The notes under the pieces: generated by a model
What the model saw: only the letters and a program-made list of their open reading frames with translations
Database searches by the model: none
What the model was told of the DNA's origin: nothing
In this document: one piece after another, positions 5,291-12,379 of the stretch
Numbering within the stretch: the first letter of the stretch is position 1
Layout of the letters: each line of letters opens with the position of its first letter
Source of the DNA: DASZIT01 sp052143315
GTDB lineage: Bacteria; Actinomycetota; Acidimicrobiia; Acidimicrobiales; RAAP-2
Assembly (NCBI GenBank): GCA_052143315.1
Contig: JBKQTE010000035.1
Coordinates: forward strand, 1 to 12,768
Direction: 5' to 3'
DNA length: 12,768 nucleotides
Made by a program: the position numbers and the translations under genes

Positions 5291-6439
5291 GTGGATCTCT
5301 TCGAGTACCAGGGTAAGCAGTACTTCGCCCGGTTCGGCATCCCCATCTCCAAGGGAGGGGTGGCGGACACCGTGGACGAGGCGGTGGCGCAGGCGGAGGC
5401 GTCTGGCTACCCGGTGGTGGTCAAGGCCCAGGTGAAGGTGGGCGGACGCGGCAAGGCCGGCGGCGTCAAGCTGGCCAACGACGCCGACGAGGTGCGCACC
5501 CACGCCGGCAACATCCTCGGGCTGGACATCAAGGGCCACGTGGTCAAGCGTCTCTGGGTCGAGCACGCCTCGGACATCGAGCGCGAGTACTACGCCAGCT
5601 TCACCCTCGACCGGAGCGTCAAGAAGCATCTCGGCATGCTGTCGGCCGAGGGCGGTGTGGAGATCGAGGAGGTGGCGGTGACCAACCCCGACGCCATCGC
5701 CCTGCTGCACATCGATCCGGTCGACGGCCTCGGTCTCGAGGTGGCCCGTGCGTGGGTGGACCGGGCCAACCTCGACGAGCCGGCCCGGGCCCAGGCTGCC
5801 GAGCTGCTGGTGAAGCTGTACACCTGTTACACCGAGGGCGACTGCGACCTGGCCGAGATCAACCCGCTGATCCTCACCCCCGAGGGCAGGGTCCACGCCC
5901 TCGACGCCAAGGTCACCCTGGACGACAACGCCGCCTTCCGCCACCCCGAGTGGGAGGAGTTCGCCGGCCAGGACGTCGAGGACGAACGGGAGACCCGGGC
6001 CAAGGAGCGGGGCCTCAACTACATCGGGCTCGACGGCTCGGTCGGCATCATCGCCAACGGCGCCGGGCTGGCCATGAGCACCCTCGACGTGGTGAACCAG
6101 TGTGGCGGCTCGGCCGCCAACTTCCTGGACATCGGCGGTGGGGCCAACGCCGACGTGATGGCGGCGGCCCTGGAGGTCATCAACTCCGACCCGGCGGTGC
6201 GGTCGATCCTGGTCAACATCTTCGGCGGCATCACCCGGGTGGACGAGGTGGCCAGAGGCGTGCTCGAGGCCCTCGATCGGGTGGAGATCAGCTCGCCCAT
6301 CGTGTTGCGACTCGACGGCACCAACGCCGTCGCCGGCCGGGAGATCCTCGCCGACCATCTGTCCGATCGCCTGGTCGCCGAGCCGACCATGCTCGAAGCC
6401 GCACGCCGTGCGGTCGCACTTGCTGGAGGCCAGTCGTGA
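5291..6439 (+). CDS. sucC: Succinyl-CoA synthetase (ADP-forming), beta subunit
   Basis: SucC pairs with SucD to convert succinyl-CoA, phosphate and ADP to succinate, CoA and ATP in the TCA cycle. The 382-residue protein opens with MDLFEYQGKQ and an ATP-grasp domain carrying GGRGKAGG (51-58) and the metal-binding EINPL (189-193). The C-terminal ligase domain follows with NGAGLAM (256-262), FLDIGGGA (278-285) and NIFGGITR (309-316), which bind phosphate and meet the alpha subunit. Length is normal for the family. The GTG start matches the conserved N-terminus; GAGAGG at 5275-5280 is a ribosome-binding site with a rather long 10-base spacer. It is followed by sucD with a GTGA overlap. The 120-base gap upstream leaves open whether transcription starts here or comes from the cobalamin-binding gene. 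Confidence 0.97.
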   Translation: MDLFEYQGKQYFARFGIPISKGGVADTVDEAVAQAEASGYPVVVKAQVKVGGRGKAGGVKLANDADEVRTHAGNILGLDIKGHVVKRLWVEHASDIEREYYASFTLDRSVKKHLGMLSAEGGVEIEEVAVTNPDAIALLHIDPVDGLGLEVARAWVDRANLDEPARAQAAELLVKLYTCYTEGDCDLAEINPLILTPEGRVHALDAKVTLDDNAAFRHPEWEEFAGQDVEDERETRAKERGLNYIGLDGSVGIIANGAGLAMSTLDVVNQCGGSAANFLDIGGGANADVMAAALEVINSDPAVRSILVNIFGGITRVDEVARGVLEALDRVEISSPIVLRLDGTNAVAGREILADHLSDRLVAEPTMLEAARRAVALAGGQS

Positions 6440-7326
6440 GCATCTTCGTAGACGAGAACACCAAGGTCGTGGTGCAGGGCATCAGCCCCACCAGCCAGGG
6501 CCTCTACCACGGCCTCCGCAACCGGGCCTACGGCACGCAGGTGGTGGCCGGCACCAACCCCAGGCGCGGGGGCGAGGTGATCGAGGGGATCCCGGTCTTC
6601 GCCACCGTGGCCGAGGCGGTCGAGGCCACCGGGGCCAACGCCTCGTTCATCTCGGTGCCGCCCAAGTTCGCCGCCGAGGCCATCGTGGAGGCCGCCGCCG
6701 CCGGCGTGCCGTTCGTCGTGTGCATCACCGAGGGCATCCCGGCCCAGGACGAGGCGCTGACGTACAACCTCCTGGTCCGCGAGTACCCCGGCACCCGGCT
6801 GCTCGGCCCGAACTGCCCGGGGATCATCTCCCCCGGCAAGTGCAACATCGGCATCACCTCCGGCGACATCGCCCTGCCCGGGGGGCCGGTGGGGATCGTC
6901 AGCCGCTCGGGCACCCTGACCTACCAGGCGCTGCACGAGCTGTCCCAGCAGGGCGTGGGCCAGACCACCTGCGTAGGCATTGGTGGCGACCCGGTCCCCG
7001 GCACCAGCTTCATCGACTGCCTCCGCGCCTTCGAGGCCGACCCCGACACCCGGGCCATCATGATGATCGGTGAGATCGGCGGTTCGGCCGAGGAGGAGGC
7101 CGCCGCGTTCATCGCCACGTCGGTGACCAAGCCGATCGTCTCCTACGTAGCCGGGGTCACCGCCCCCCCGGGGCGGAAGATGGGTCACGCCGGTGCCATC
7201 ATCTCCGGCTCCAAGGGCACCGCCCAGGCCAAGATAGCGGCCCTGTCCGACGCCGGGGTCACCGTGGCCCAGAACCCGACGGAGGCCGGCGAGGCCATGG
7301 TCGACGTCGTCCGGAAGCTCGCCTGA
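6436..7326 (+). CDS. sucD: Succinyl-CoA synthetase (ADP-forming), alpha subunit
   Basis: This 296-residue subunit binds CoA and carries the phosphohistidine. It begins with SIFVDENTKVVVQGI (2-16), the start of the CoA-binding Rossmann domain. It has GPNCPGIISPGKCNIGI (124-140), VSRSGTLTYQ (155-164) and GIGGDPVPG (181-189). The active-site histidine is His251 in GRKMGHAGAIISG. All catalytic elements and the usual length are present, so an active enzyme is expected. The GTG at 6436 overlaps the sucC stop by GTGA, and GGAGG at 6425-6429 precedes it by 6 bases, within the end of sucC. The two subunits are thus made in coupled amounts, as needed for their complex. Confidence 0.97.
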   Translation: MSIFVDENTKVVVQGISPTSQGLYHGLRNRAYGTQVVAGTNPRRGGEVIEGIPVFATVAEAVEATGANASFISVPPKFAAEAIVEAAAAGVPFVVCITEGIPAQDEALTYNLLVREYPGTRLLGPNCPGIISPGKCNIGITSGDIALPGGPVGIVSRSGTLTYQALHELSQQGVGQTTCVGIGGDPVPGTSFIDCLRAFEADPDTRAIMMIGEIGGSAEEEAAAFIATSVTKPIVSYVAGVTAPPGRKMGHAGAIISGSKGTAQAKIAALSDAGVTVAQNPTEAGEAMVDVVRKLA

Positions 7327-7376
7327 CCTCCGAGGCCGCCCCGGTCGCCGCCCCGGCCGGGCGGCCCATCACCGCC

Positions 7377-8024
7377 GTGGTCTTCGACCTCGACGGCCTG
7401 CTCATCGACTCCGAGCCGTTCTGGCGCCAGGCCGAGATCGAGGTCTTCGCCACGGTCGGCCTCCACCTGACCGAGGCCGACGCCCGCCAGACCATGGGCC
7501 TGCGCATCGACGACGCCGTGCACCACTGGTGGGTCCGCCACCCCTGGGAGGGGATGACCCCGGTGGAGGTGGAGCGGGCCACCACCTCCCGGGTGGCCGA
7601 GCTGATCGCCGCCGGCGGCGCGCCGATGCCTGGAGCGCTGGAGGCGGTGGCCCTCTGCGGTCGCCTGTCGCTCCCGGTGGCGGTGTGCTCGGGCTCCTAC
7701 GCGGTGGTGATCGCTGCCGCCCTCCGCCGGCTGGGCCTCGAGCCGGCGGTGACCGTGTGGCACTCGGCCGAGTGGGAGCCCCTGGGCAAGCCGCACCCCG
7801 GCGCCTACCTGTCGGCGGCGGCCAAGCTGGGGGTCGACCCCACCGGCTGCCTGGCGGTGGAGGACTCGTTCAACGGGGCCATCTCGGCCAAGGCCGCCCG
7901 GATGCGGGTGGTGGCGGTGCCGGAGCCGGCGGCCGCCGGGTCGGCGCGGTGGGGGTTCTGCGATGCCGTCCTGTACTCGCTCGAGCAGTTCGACGAGGCC
8001 CTGCTCCGCTCGCTCGAGGTCTGA
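7377..8024 (+). CDS. HAD-family phosphatase, hexitol phosphatase (HxpB/YniC)-like
   Basis: From GTG 7377 this is a 215-residue haloacid-dehalogenase hydrolase. Motif I is DLDGLLIDSEPFW, with nucleophile Asp4 and acid/base Asp6; motif II is the CSGS serine; motif III is the Lys in GKPHP; motif IV is AVEDSFNG. GLRIDD, RHPW, KPHPGAYL and AAKLGVDP strongly resemble E. coli YniC (HxpB), which dephosphorylates hexitol- and 2-deoxyglucose-6-phosphates; the true substrate here is unknown. The start is doubtful: GTG 7377 removes part of the first beta strand (usually xxAVVFDLDG) and has no Shine-Dalgarno. The frame stays open upstream, and a CTG at 7323 overlapping the sucD stop (CTGA), 5 bases after GGAAG (7313-7317), would add 18 residues. 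It is probably co-transcribed with sucCD. Confidence 0.85.
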   Translation: MVFDLDGLLIDSEPFWRQAEIEVFATVGLHLTEADARQTMGLRIDDAVHHWWVRHPWEGMTPVEVERATTSRVAELIAAGGAPMPGALEAVALCGRLSLPVAVCSGSYAVVIAAALRRLGLEPAVTVWHSAEWEPLGKPHPGAYLSAAAKLGVDPTGCLAVEDSFNGAISAKAARMRVVAVPEPAAAGSARWGFCDAVLYSLEQFDEALLRSLEV

Positions 8025-8075
8025 TCGTCACTCCGGGTGTCAATTGCCGTCCGAACGGCCCCCATTCGTGGCCGT

Positions 8076-8098
8076 GGGGAAAAACTTCGGATTTCTCC
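8076..8098 (+). terminator. UUCG hairpin after the HAD gene, possible terminator
   Basis: GGGGAAA (8076-8082) pairs with TTTCTCC (8092-8098; one G-U). A small A/AA internal loop and a C-G pair closing a UUCG tetraloop cap it. It lies 52 bases after the HAD stop and well before the next promoter. Only TT follows, so it is a weak candidate for intrinsic termination. Confidence 0.35.
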
Positions 8099-8150
8099 TT
8101 ACCAATTCCGGCCGTGCTGCCGATCATTCAATCGCAGGGAGGGGACCGGG

Positions 8151-8221
8151 GAACGAGGAGTCCGGGACGTTTGGCCCAGACCGGAGGCAGGCCGGTCGGG
8201 CAGCGTCCGGACTCCTCGTTC
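8151..8221. repeat. Perfect 15-bp inverted repeat with an inner hairpin
   Basis: gaacgaggagtccgg (8151-8165) and ccggactcctcgttc (8207-8221) are exact reverse complements, separated by 41 bases. Inside, CCC-a-GACCGG (8175-8184) pairs with CCGGTCGGG (8192-8200) around a 7-base loop, with one bulged A. The whole can fold as a long two-part stem. No T-run follows. It lies 53-135 bases upstream of the predicted purN promoter, so it may act on DNA, or belong to the 3' end of the HAD transcript, rather than be a purN leader. Confidence 0.75.
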
Positions 8222-8273
8222 GCCGCTCTGCCGCGACCTGACCGGGCCAGCCGGCACCCGGTCCGGCCGCTGG

Positions 8274-8279
8274 TAGCGT
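8274..8279 (+). promoter_or_regulatory. -10 box TAGCGT for leaderless purN transcription
   Basis: TAGCGT fits TANNNT and ends 6 bases before the GTG at 8286. There is no Shine-Dalgarno before this GTG. Together these point to a transcript that begins at the start codon. Confidence 0.55.
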
Positions 8280-8285
8280 GCGGCC

Positions 8286-8933
8286 GTGACCACCGGCAAC
8301 CCATCCGAAGGCGTCCCGAGGGCGCGGATCGGCGTGCTGGCGTCAGGGAGCGGCACCATCCTCGAGGCGATCCTGTCCGCCCGGCTGCCCGTCCACCTGG
8401 TCCTCGCCGACCGCCCCTGCCGTGCCCTCGACATCGCCGCCGGCGACGGGATCGAGGCGACCCTGGTCGACCGGTCCACCTACGGTGGGTTCGGCCCCGC
8501 CTTCGACCGGACCGGCTACACCCGGGCGGTGACGGCCACCCTGGTAGCCGCGCACGTCGACGTGGTGGTGATGGCCGGGTTCGGGACGGTGCTCGACCAG
8601 CCGGTCCACGACGCCTACCCCGGGCGGATCCTCAACACCCACCCGGCCCTCCTCCCGGCCTTCCCCGGCTGGCACGCCGTGGAGGAGGCCCTGGCCGCCG
8701 GGGTGCCGGAGACGGGGACCACCGTGCACCTGGCCACCCTGGAGATGGACGCTGGCCCGATCCTCGCCCAGCAGGCCGTCCCGGTCCGTCCCGGCGACAC
8801 CGTGGCCACGCTGCACGAACGCATCAAGGAGGTGGAACGGACGCTCTATCCCGCCACCATCCGAGCGTTCATCGACGGGCTGGCGGCCCCGGTCGGCCAT
8901 GAACGAGGATCACCACAGGAGGTCAGGGAATGA
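8286..8933 (+). CDS. purN: Phosphoribosylglycinamide formyltransferase (GART)
   Basis: PurN formylates GAR with 10-formyl-tetrahydrofolate, the third step of purine synthesis. The 215-residue protein has the phosphate-binding loop VLASGSGTILEAI (17-29), the folate-site strand MAGFGTVL (96-103), and the family signature ILNTHPALLPAFPG (115-128). The catalytic triad is Asn117, His119 and Asp155 (in LEMDAGPIL). The loop reads SGSGTIL instead of the common SGxGSNL, a conservative variant. The GTG start has a -10 box 6 bases upstream and no Shine-Dalgarno, so it is probably leaderless and first in the purN-purH-folD operon. A TGA at 8931-8933 overlaps the purH ATG (ATGA). The last 13 or so residues are polar and may be an unstructured tail that also houses the purH ribosome-binding site. 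Confidence 0.95.
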   Translation: MTTGNPSEGVPRARIGVLASGSGTILEAILSARLPVHLVLADRPCRALDIAAGDGIEATLVDRSTYGGFGPAFDRTGYTRAVTATLVAAHVDVVVMAGFGTVLDQPVHDAYPGRILNTHPALLPAFPGWHAVEEALAAGVPETGTTVHLATLEMDAGPILAQQAVPVRPGDTVATLHERIKEVERTLYPATIRAFIDGLAAPVGHERGSPQEVRE

Positions 8934-10492
8934 AGGCACTGCTGTCCGTCTACGACAAGACCGGTCTGGAGGAGTTCGCCAGAGGGCTGTCCGACCTCGG
9001 GTGGGAGCTGATCTCCAGCGGCGGCACCTCGGCGGCGCTGGACGCCGCCGGCATCGACCACGTGGAGGTCTCCGAGCTCACCGGCGCCCCGGAGATGCTG
9101 GACGGGAGGGTCAAGACCCTCCACCCCGCGGTCCACGGGGGGATCCTGGCCGACCGCTCCAAGCCAGACCACCTCGAAGCCCTCGACCGGCTGGGCATCG
9201 GGCTGATCGACCTGGTGGTGTGCAACCTCTACCCGTTCTCCTCCGATCCGTCGATCGAGCTCATCGATGTCGGGGGCCCGACCATGGTGCGCGCCGCCGC
9301 CAAGAACCACGACCACGTGGGCGTGGTGGTCGATCCGGAGGACTACGGCCCTGTCTTCGACGAGCTGCGCCGCCGCGGCACCCTCTCGCTCGACACCAAG
9401 CGACGGTTGGCCCGCCGCGCCTTCGCCCACACCGCCGGGTACGACGCGGCGATCGTCGAGTGGCTCGACGAGCGGGAGCCCGACCTCGAAGCCCCGGCGT
9501 CCCTGGCGGACGACAAGTTCGGCACGGCCGCACTGCTGCCTCCGACGATCCATCTGGTCCTGGAGCGCGTCGCCTCCCTCCGCTACGGGGAGAACCCCCA
9601 CCAGCACGGGGCCCGCTACCGCATCGTCGGAGAGCAGTCGTGGTGGGACCGGGTGGTCCAGCACGGGGGCAAGGCGCTGTCCTATCTGAACATCTTCGAC
9701 GCCGACGCCGCCTGGCGCTTGGTCCACGAGCTCGCCGACGGCGGCGCCGAGGTGTCGGTGGCCATCATCAAGCACGCCAACCCGTGCGGGGCGGCCGTCC
9801 ACACCGACCTGGTCACCGCCTACCAGCGGGCCCTCGAGTGCGACCCGCAGTCCGCCTTCGGTGGCATCGTCGCCGTCGGCGGCCGGGTCACCGAGGCGGT
9901 GGCCGAGGCCATCGGGGCCGGCCCCCAGGCTGACGTGATCATCGCCCCGTCCTACGATGACAAGGCCCTGGCCCAGCTGGCCTCCAAGCGGAAGGCCACC
10001 CGGCTGCTGTCGGCGCCCTCCCCCGAGCCGTTGGTCCGCCAGTACCGGGGGCTGGGCGCCAGCATGCTGGTCCAGGACGCCGACCGGTTCGAGATCGAAC
10101 CCTCGCGCTGGGAGGTGGTGACCAAGGCGCAGCCCACCGAGGCGCAGTGGCGTGACCTGGCCCTGGCGTGGAAGGTGTGCGCCCGGACCACCTCCAACGC
10201 CATCGCCATTGTCACCGACGGGCAGGCCGTGGGGGTCGGCGCCGGGCAGCAGTCCCGGGTGGTGGCGGCCGAGATCGCCGTGTCCAAGGCCGAGTCCCGG
10301 GCGTCGGGCGGGGCGGCGGCCAGCGACGCCTTCTTCCCGTTCCCCGACGGCCTGCTGGTGCTGGCCAACGCCGGTGTGGCCGCCGTGGTGCAGCCCGGCG
10401 GGTCCATCCGCGACGGCGAGGTGATCGCGGCGGCCGACGAGGCCGGTATCGCCATGGTGACCACCGGCGGCGAACGACACTTCAGGCACTGA
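8930..10492 (+). CDS. purH: Bifunctional AICAR transformylase / IMP cyclohydrolase
   Basis: PurH carries out the last two steps to IMP: formyl transfer from 10-formyl-tetrahydrofolate to AICAR, then ring closure. In the 520-residue protein the N-terminal MGS-fold cyclohydrolase domain shows LLSVYDKTGL (4-13), SSGGTS (29-34) and VKTLHPAVHGGILA (61-74). The C-terminal transformylase domain shows LRYGENPHQ (217-225), the catalytic Lys281-His282 pair in IIKHANPCG, SAFGGI (308-313), ASDAFFPFPDG (464-474) and QPGGSIRD (488-495). It ends in TGGERHFRH, as family members do. The length is normal and all key residues are present. AGGAGG at 8917-8922 stands 7 bases before the ATG, which overlaps the purN stop. 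folD follows after 10 bases. Confidence 0.97.
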   Translation: MKALLSVYDKTGLEEFARGLSDLGWELISSGGTSAALDAAGIDHVEVSELTGAPEMLDGRVKTLHPAVHGGILADRSKPDHLEALDRLGIGLIDLVVCNLYPFSSDPSIELIDVGGPTMVRAAAKNHDHVGVVVDPEDYGPVFDELRRRGTLSLDTKRRLARRAFAHTAGYDAAIVEWLDEREPDLEAPASLADDKFGTAALLPPTIHLVLERVASLRYGENPHQHGARYRIVGEQSWWDRVVQHGGKALSYLNIFDADAAWRLVHELADGGAEVSVAIIKHANPCGAAVHTDLVTAYQRALECDPQSAFGGIVAVGGRVTEAVAEAIGAGPQADVIIAPSYDDKALAQLASKRKATRLLSAPSPEPLVRQYRGLGASMLVQDADRFEIEPSRWEVVTKAQPTEAQWRDLALAWKVCARTTSNAIAIVTDGQAVGVGAGQQSRVVAAEIAVSKAESRASGGAAASDAFFPFPDGLLVLANAGVAAVVQPGGSIRDGEVIAAADEAGIAMVTTGGERHFRH

Positions 10493-10502
10493 GGAGGCCC
10501 CG

Positions 10503-11357
10503 ATGACCGCAACCCTGCTCGACGGCGAGCTGCTGGCTGCCAAGGTTCGCGCCGAGGTCACCGACCGGGTGGCCCGGCTGCGGGGTGCGGGCGTGGTGGT
10601 GGGGCTTGGCACCATCTTGGTGGGGGACGACGGGCCGAGTGCCCGGTACGTGGCCATGAAGCACGAGGACTGCGCCGAGGTGGGGATCCACTCGGCCCAC
10701 GAGCACCTCCCCGCCGACGTCTCCCAGTCCGACCTGGAGGCGGTGGTGGCGAGGTTCAACGCCGACCCCACCATCCACGCCTACCTGGTGCAGCTGCCGC
10801 TGCCCGCCGGGCTCGACGAGGAGCGGGTGCTGATGGCCGTCGACCCGGACAAGGACGTGGACGGCCTCCACCCGGTCAATCTCGGCCGGCTGGTGATGGG
10901 GGCCAACGGCCCGCTGCCGTGCACGCCAGCGGGCATCGTGGAGCTGCTCCACGCCAACGACGTCCCGGTGGAGGGGAGGCACGTGGTGATCATCGGGCGC
11001 GGACTCACCATCGGCCGACCCCTGGCCCTGCTGCTGGCCATGAAGCGCCCGGGCTGCAACGCGGCGGTGACGGTCGTCCACACCGGGGTGGACGACATGG
11101 CCTCCCTGGTGCGCCAGGGCGACGTGGTGGTGGCCGCCGCCGGCCGGGCCGGACTGGTCACCCCCGAGATGATCAAGCCCGGCGCCGCGGTGGTGGGCGC
11201 CGGGACCTCGTGGGAAGGGAGGAGGCTGTTGTCCGATGTCGATCCGAAGGTGGCCGAGGTGGCGGGATGGATCACCCCCCGCATCGGCGGGGTGGGCCCG
11301 ATGACCCGGGCCATGCTGCTGCGGAACGCGGTGCGCGCCGCCGAGCGGGCGTCGTGA
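10503..11357 (+). CDS. folD: Methylenetetrahydrofolate dehydrogenase / methenyltetrahydrofolate cyclohydrolase
   Basis: FolD interconverts 5,10-methylene-, 5,10-methenyl- and 10-formyl-tetrahydrofolate, supplying the formyl donor that PurN and PurH use. The 284-residue protein has the catalytic Tyr49-xxx-Lys53 in SARYVAMK, QLPLP (97-101), PDKDVDGLHP (115-124), PCTPAGI (139-145), the NADP-binding IIGRGLTIGRP (163-173) and GGVGPMTRAML (262-272). The GRGxTxGRP form in place of GRSxxVGxP is also found in actinobacterial FolD. GGAGG at 10493-10497 lies 5 bases before the ATG, right after the purH stop. Its stop overlaps the next GTG (GTGA). This placement makes one unit of two formyl-consuming enzymes plus the formyl-donor enzyme. 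Confidence 0.95.
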   Translation: MTATLLDGELLAAKVRAEVTDRVARLRGAGVVVGLGTILVGDDGPSARYVAMKHEDCAEVGIHSAHEHLPADVSQSDLEAVVARFNADPTIHAYLVQLPLPAGLDEERVLMAVDPDKDVDGLHPVNLGRLVMGANGPLPCTPAGIVELLHANDVPVEGRHVVIIGRGLTIGRPLALLLAMKRPGCNAAVTVVHTGVDDMASLVRQGDVVVAAAGRAGLVTPEMIKPGAAVVGAGTSWEGRRLLSDVDPKVAEVAGWITPRIGGVGPMTRAMLLRNAVRAAERAS

Positions 11358-11719
11358 GCGGGAGCGCCGGTCTGGAGACCGACCACCGGCCCTGGGGGAG
11401 CTATACGGTCCTCGACGACGACGGGACCCACAAGGTCAAGCGGATCGTGGTGTCCCCAGGCAAGCGGCTCAGCTACCAGCGCCACGCCCGCCGGTCGGAG
11501 CACTGGTTCATCGTGCGCGGCACCGCCCTGGTCACCCTGGACGGCGAGACCGCCGAGTACGGGCCGGGCGACTCGGTGGACATCCCGGTCGGTACCAACC
11601 ACCGGATCGAGAACACCGGCGACGCCGAGGTGGTCTTCATCGAGGTGCAGCACGGCGACTACTTCGGGGAGGACGACATCGTCCGCCTCGAGGACGACTA
11701 CGGCCGGGCCGACACCTGA
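11354..11719 (+). CDS. Mannose-6-phosphate isomerase type II-like cupin
   Basis: This 121-residue single cupin matches the C-terminal isomerase domain of bifunctional mannose-1-phosphate guanylyltransferase/mannose-6-phosphate isomerases. It has RPWGSYTVLDD (12-22), VSPGKRLSYQRHARRSEHW (33-51), GDSVDIPVGTNHRIEN (72-87) and VFIEVQHGDYFGEDDIVR (94-111). Candidate metal ligands are His44, Glu49, His50 and His83; two of the three histidines usual in the HHHRxEHW version are replaced (HARRSEHW), as in many stand-alone cupins of this type. It may isomerise mannose-6-phosphate/fructose-6-phosphate for GDP-mannose supply, or it may be non-enzymatic. The GTG overlaps the folD stop (GTGA), with only a weak ribosome-binding site, so it is probably co-translated with folD. 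Why it sits in a purine operon is unclear. Confidence 0.8.
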   Translation: MSGSAGLETDHRPWGSYTVLDDDGTHKVKRIVVSPGKRLSYQRHARRSEHWFIVRGTALVTLDGETAEYGPGDSVDIPVGTNHRIENTGDAEVVFIEVQHGDYFGEDDIVRLEDDYGRADT

Positions 11720-11740
11720 TCGGTGATGCCCGGACGGTCG

Positions 11741-11769
11741 TTGGTTTCGGCGTACGCCCCGGTTAAGGT
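11741..11769 (+). promoter_or_regulatory. Predicted promoter for the DUF5684 gene
   Basis: TTGGTT (11741-11746) and TAAGGT (11764-11769) form a -35/-10 pair with a 17-base spacer in the only gap between the cupin and the next gene. Transcription would start near 11776, leaving a leader of about 40 bases with a Shine-Dalgarno. Confidence 0.5.
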
Positions 11770-11802
11770 CTTGGCGTCCTACGTCAGGGCTGGGTAACGA
11801 GC

Positions 11803-11808
11803 GGAGGG
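11803..11808 (+). promoter_or_regulatory. Ribosome-binding site deciding the DUF5684 start
   Basis: GGAGGG lies 8 bases before the ATG at 11817. An in-frame GTG at 11808 overlaps this site and so cannot be the start served by it. Confidence 0.7.
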
Positions 11809-11816
11809 TGGGAGCA

Positions 11817-12371
11817 ATGGTCGGAGCGTTGTTGGCAGCGTCGTCGGGGGGCGGTGCGATCGTGTCCATCATCTACCTGGCGGTGATCGTCTTCGAGATC
11901 GTCGCCCTGTGGAAGGTGTTCGAGAAGGCCGGCGAGCCCGGTTGGTGGGCGATCATCCCCATCGCCAACGTCATCATCACCCTGAAGATCATCGGGCGCC
12001 ACTGGGCCTGGATCTTCATCGCGCTGGTCCCCTTCGTGGGTGGGATCATCCTTGGGATCATCATCGCCATCGACCTGGCCAAGTCCTTCGCCAAGTCGGG
12101 TGCCTTCGCCGTCGGCCTGTTCTTCCTGGGCTTCATCTTCGTCCCCATCCTCGGCTTCGGGGATGCTCGGTACGTGGGTCCGGCCGGCAAGGGCGGCCAG
12201 GGGCCCTCCGGAGGGGGGTACGCGGGCCAGGTTCCCCCGGGCCAGGCGTACCCGGGCCAGAGCTACCCACCTCCGGGCCAGGTTCCCCCGGGCCAGGTTC
12301 CCCCGGGCCAGGGCTACCCGCCCCCCGCCGCTCCCGGCGGCTACCCGCCCCCGGCCCCCCCGGCGGTCTGA
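11817..12371 (+). CDS. DUF5684-type membrane protein with Gly-Gln-Pro tail
   Basis: This 184-residue protein has about four hydrophobic segments (roughly 14-36, 42-60, 62-86, 96-115). Between them are FEKAGEPGWWAIIPIANV (35-52), LKIIGRHW (56-63), DLAKSFAKS (86-94) and PILGFGDARY (110-119), the recurring pattern of DUF5684 proteins, sometimes labelled signal-peptidase-like. Function is unknown; no catalytic residues are evident. From about 120 a cytoplasmic or exposed tail of Gly, Pro, Gln and Tyr repeats begins, with pentapeptides such as GQVPP and GQAYP. The ATG is chosen for its Shine-Dalgarno. A promoter is predicted upstream, and the next gene starts 8 bases after its stop, so the two probably form a unit concerned with the cell envelope (inference). 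Confidence 0.75.
   Translation: MVGALLAASSGGGAIVSIIYLAVIVFEIVALWKVFEKAGEPGWWAIIPIANVIITLKIIGRHWAWIFIALVPFVGGIILGIIIAIDLAKSFAKSGAFAVGLFFLGFIFVPILGFGDARYVGPAGKGGQGPSGGGYAGQVPPGQAYPGQSYPPPGQVPPGQVPPGQGYPPPAAPGGYPPPAPPAV
12225..12319 (+). repeat. Repeats encoding the GQxxP tail
   Basis: Copies of ccgggccaggttccc and close variants recur here, in frame, and give the pentapeptides GQVPP, GQAYP, GQSYP, GQVPP, GQVPP and GQGYP. They are in-frame amino-acid repeats of low complexity. Confidence 0.7.
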
Positions 12372-12379
12372 GCCGTTCG

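Noticed and set aside
4754..6358. Minus-strand open frame of 534 codons over sucC
   Set aside because: Composition is repetitive Val/Gly/Asp/His and no motif is seen; it is the shadow of sucC and the cobalamin-binding gene.
8025..8285. ZTP (pfl) riboswitch before the purine/folate genes
   Set aside because: ZTP riboswitches often precede purH, folD and relatives, but I found no CCGCCUGGGC-like conserved segment, and the purN promoter appears to lie after the hairpins.
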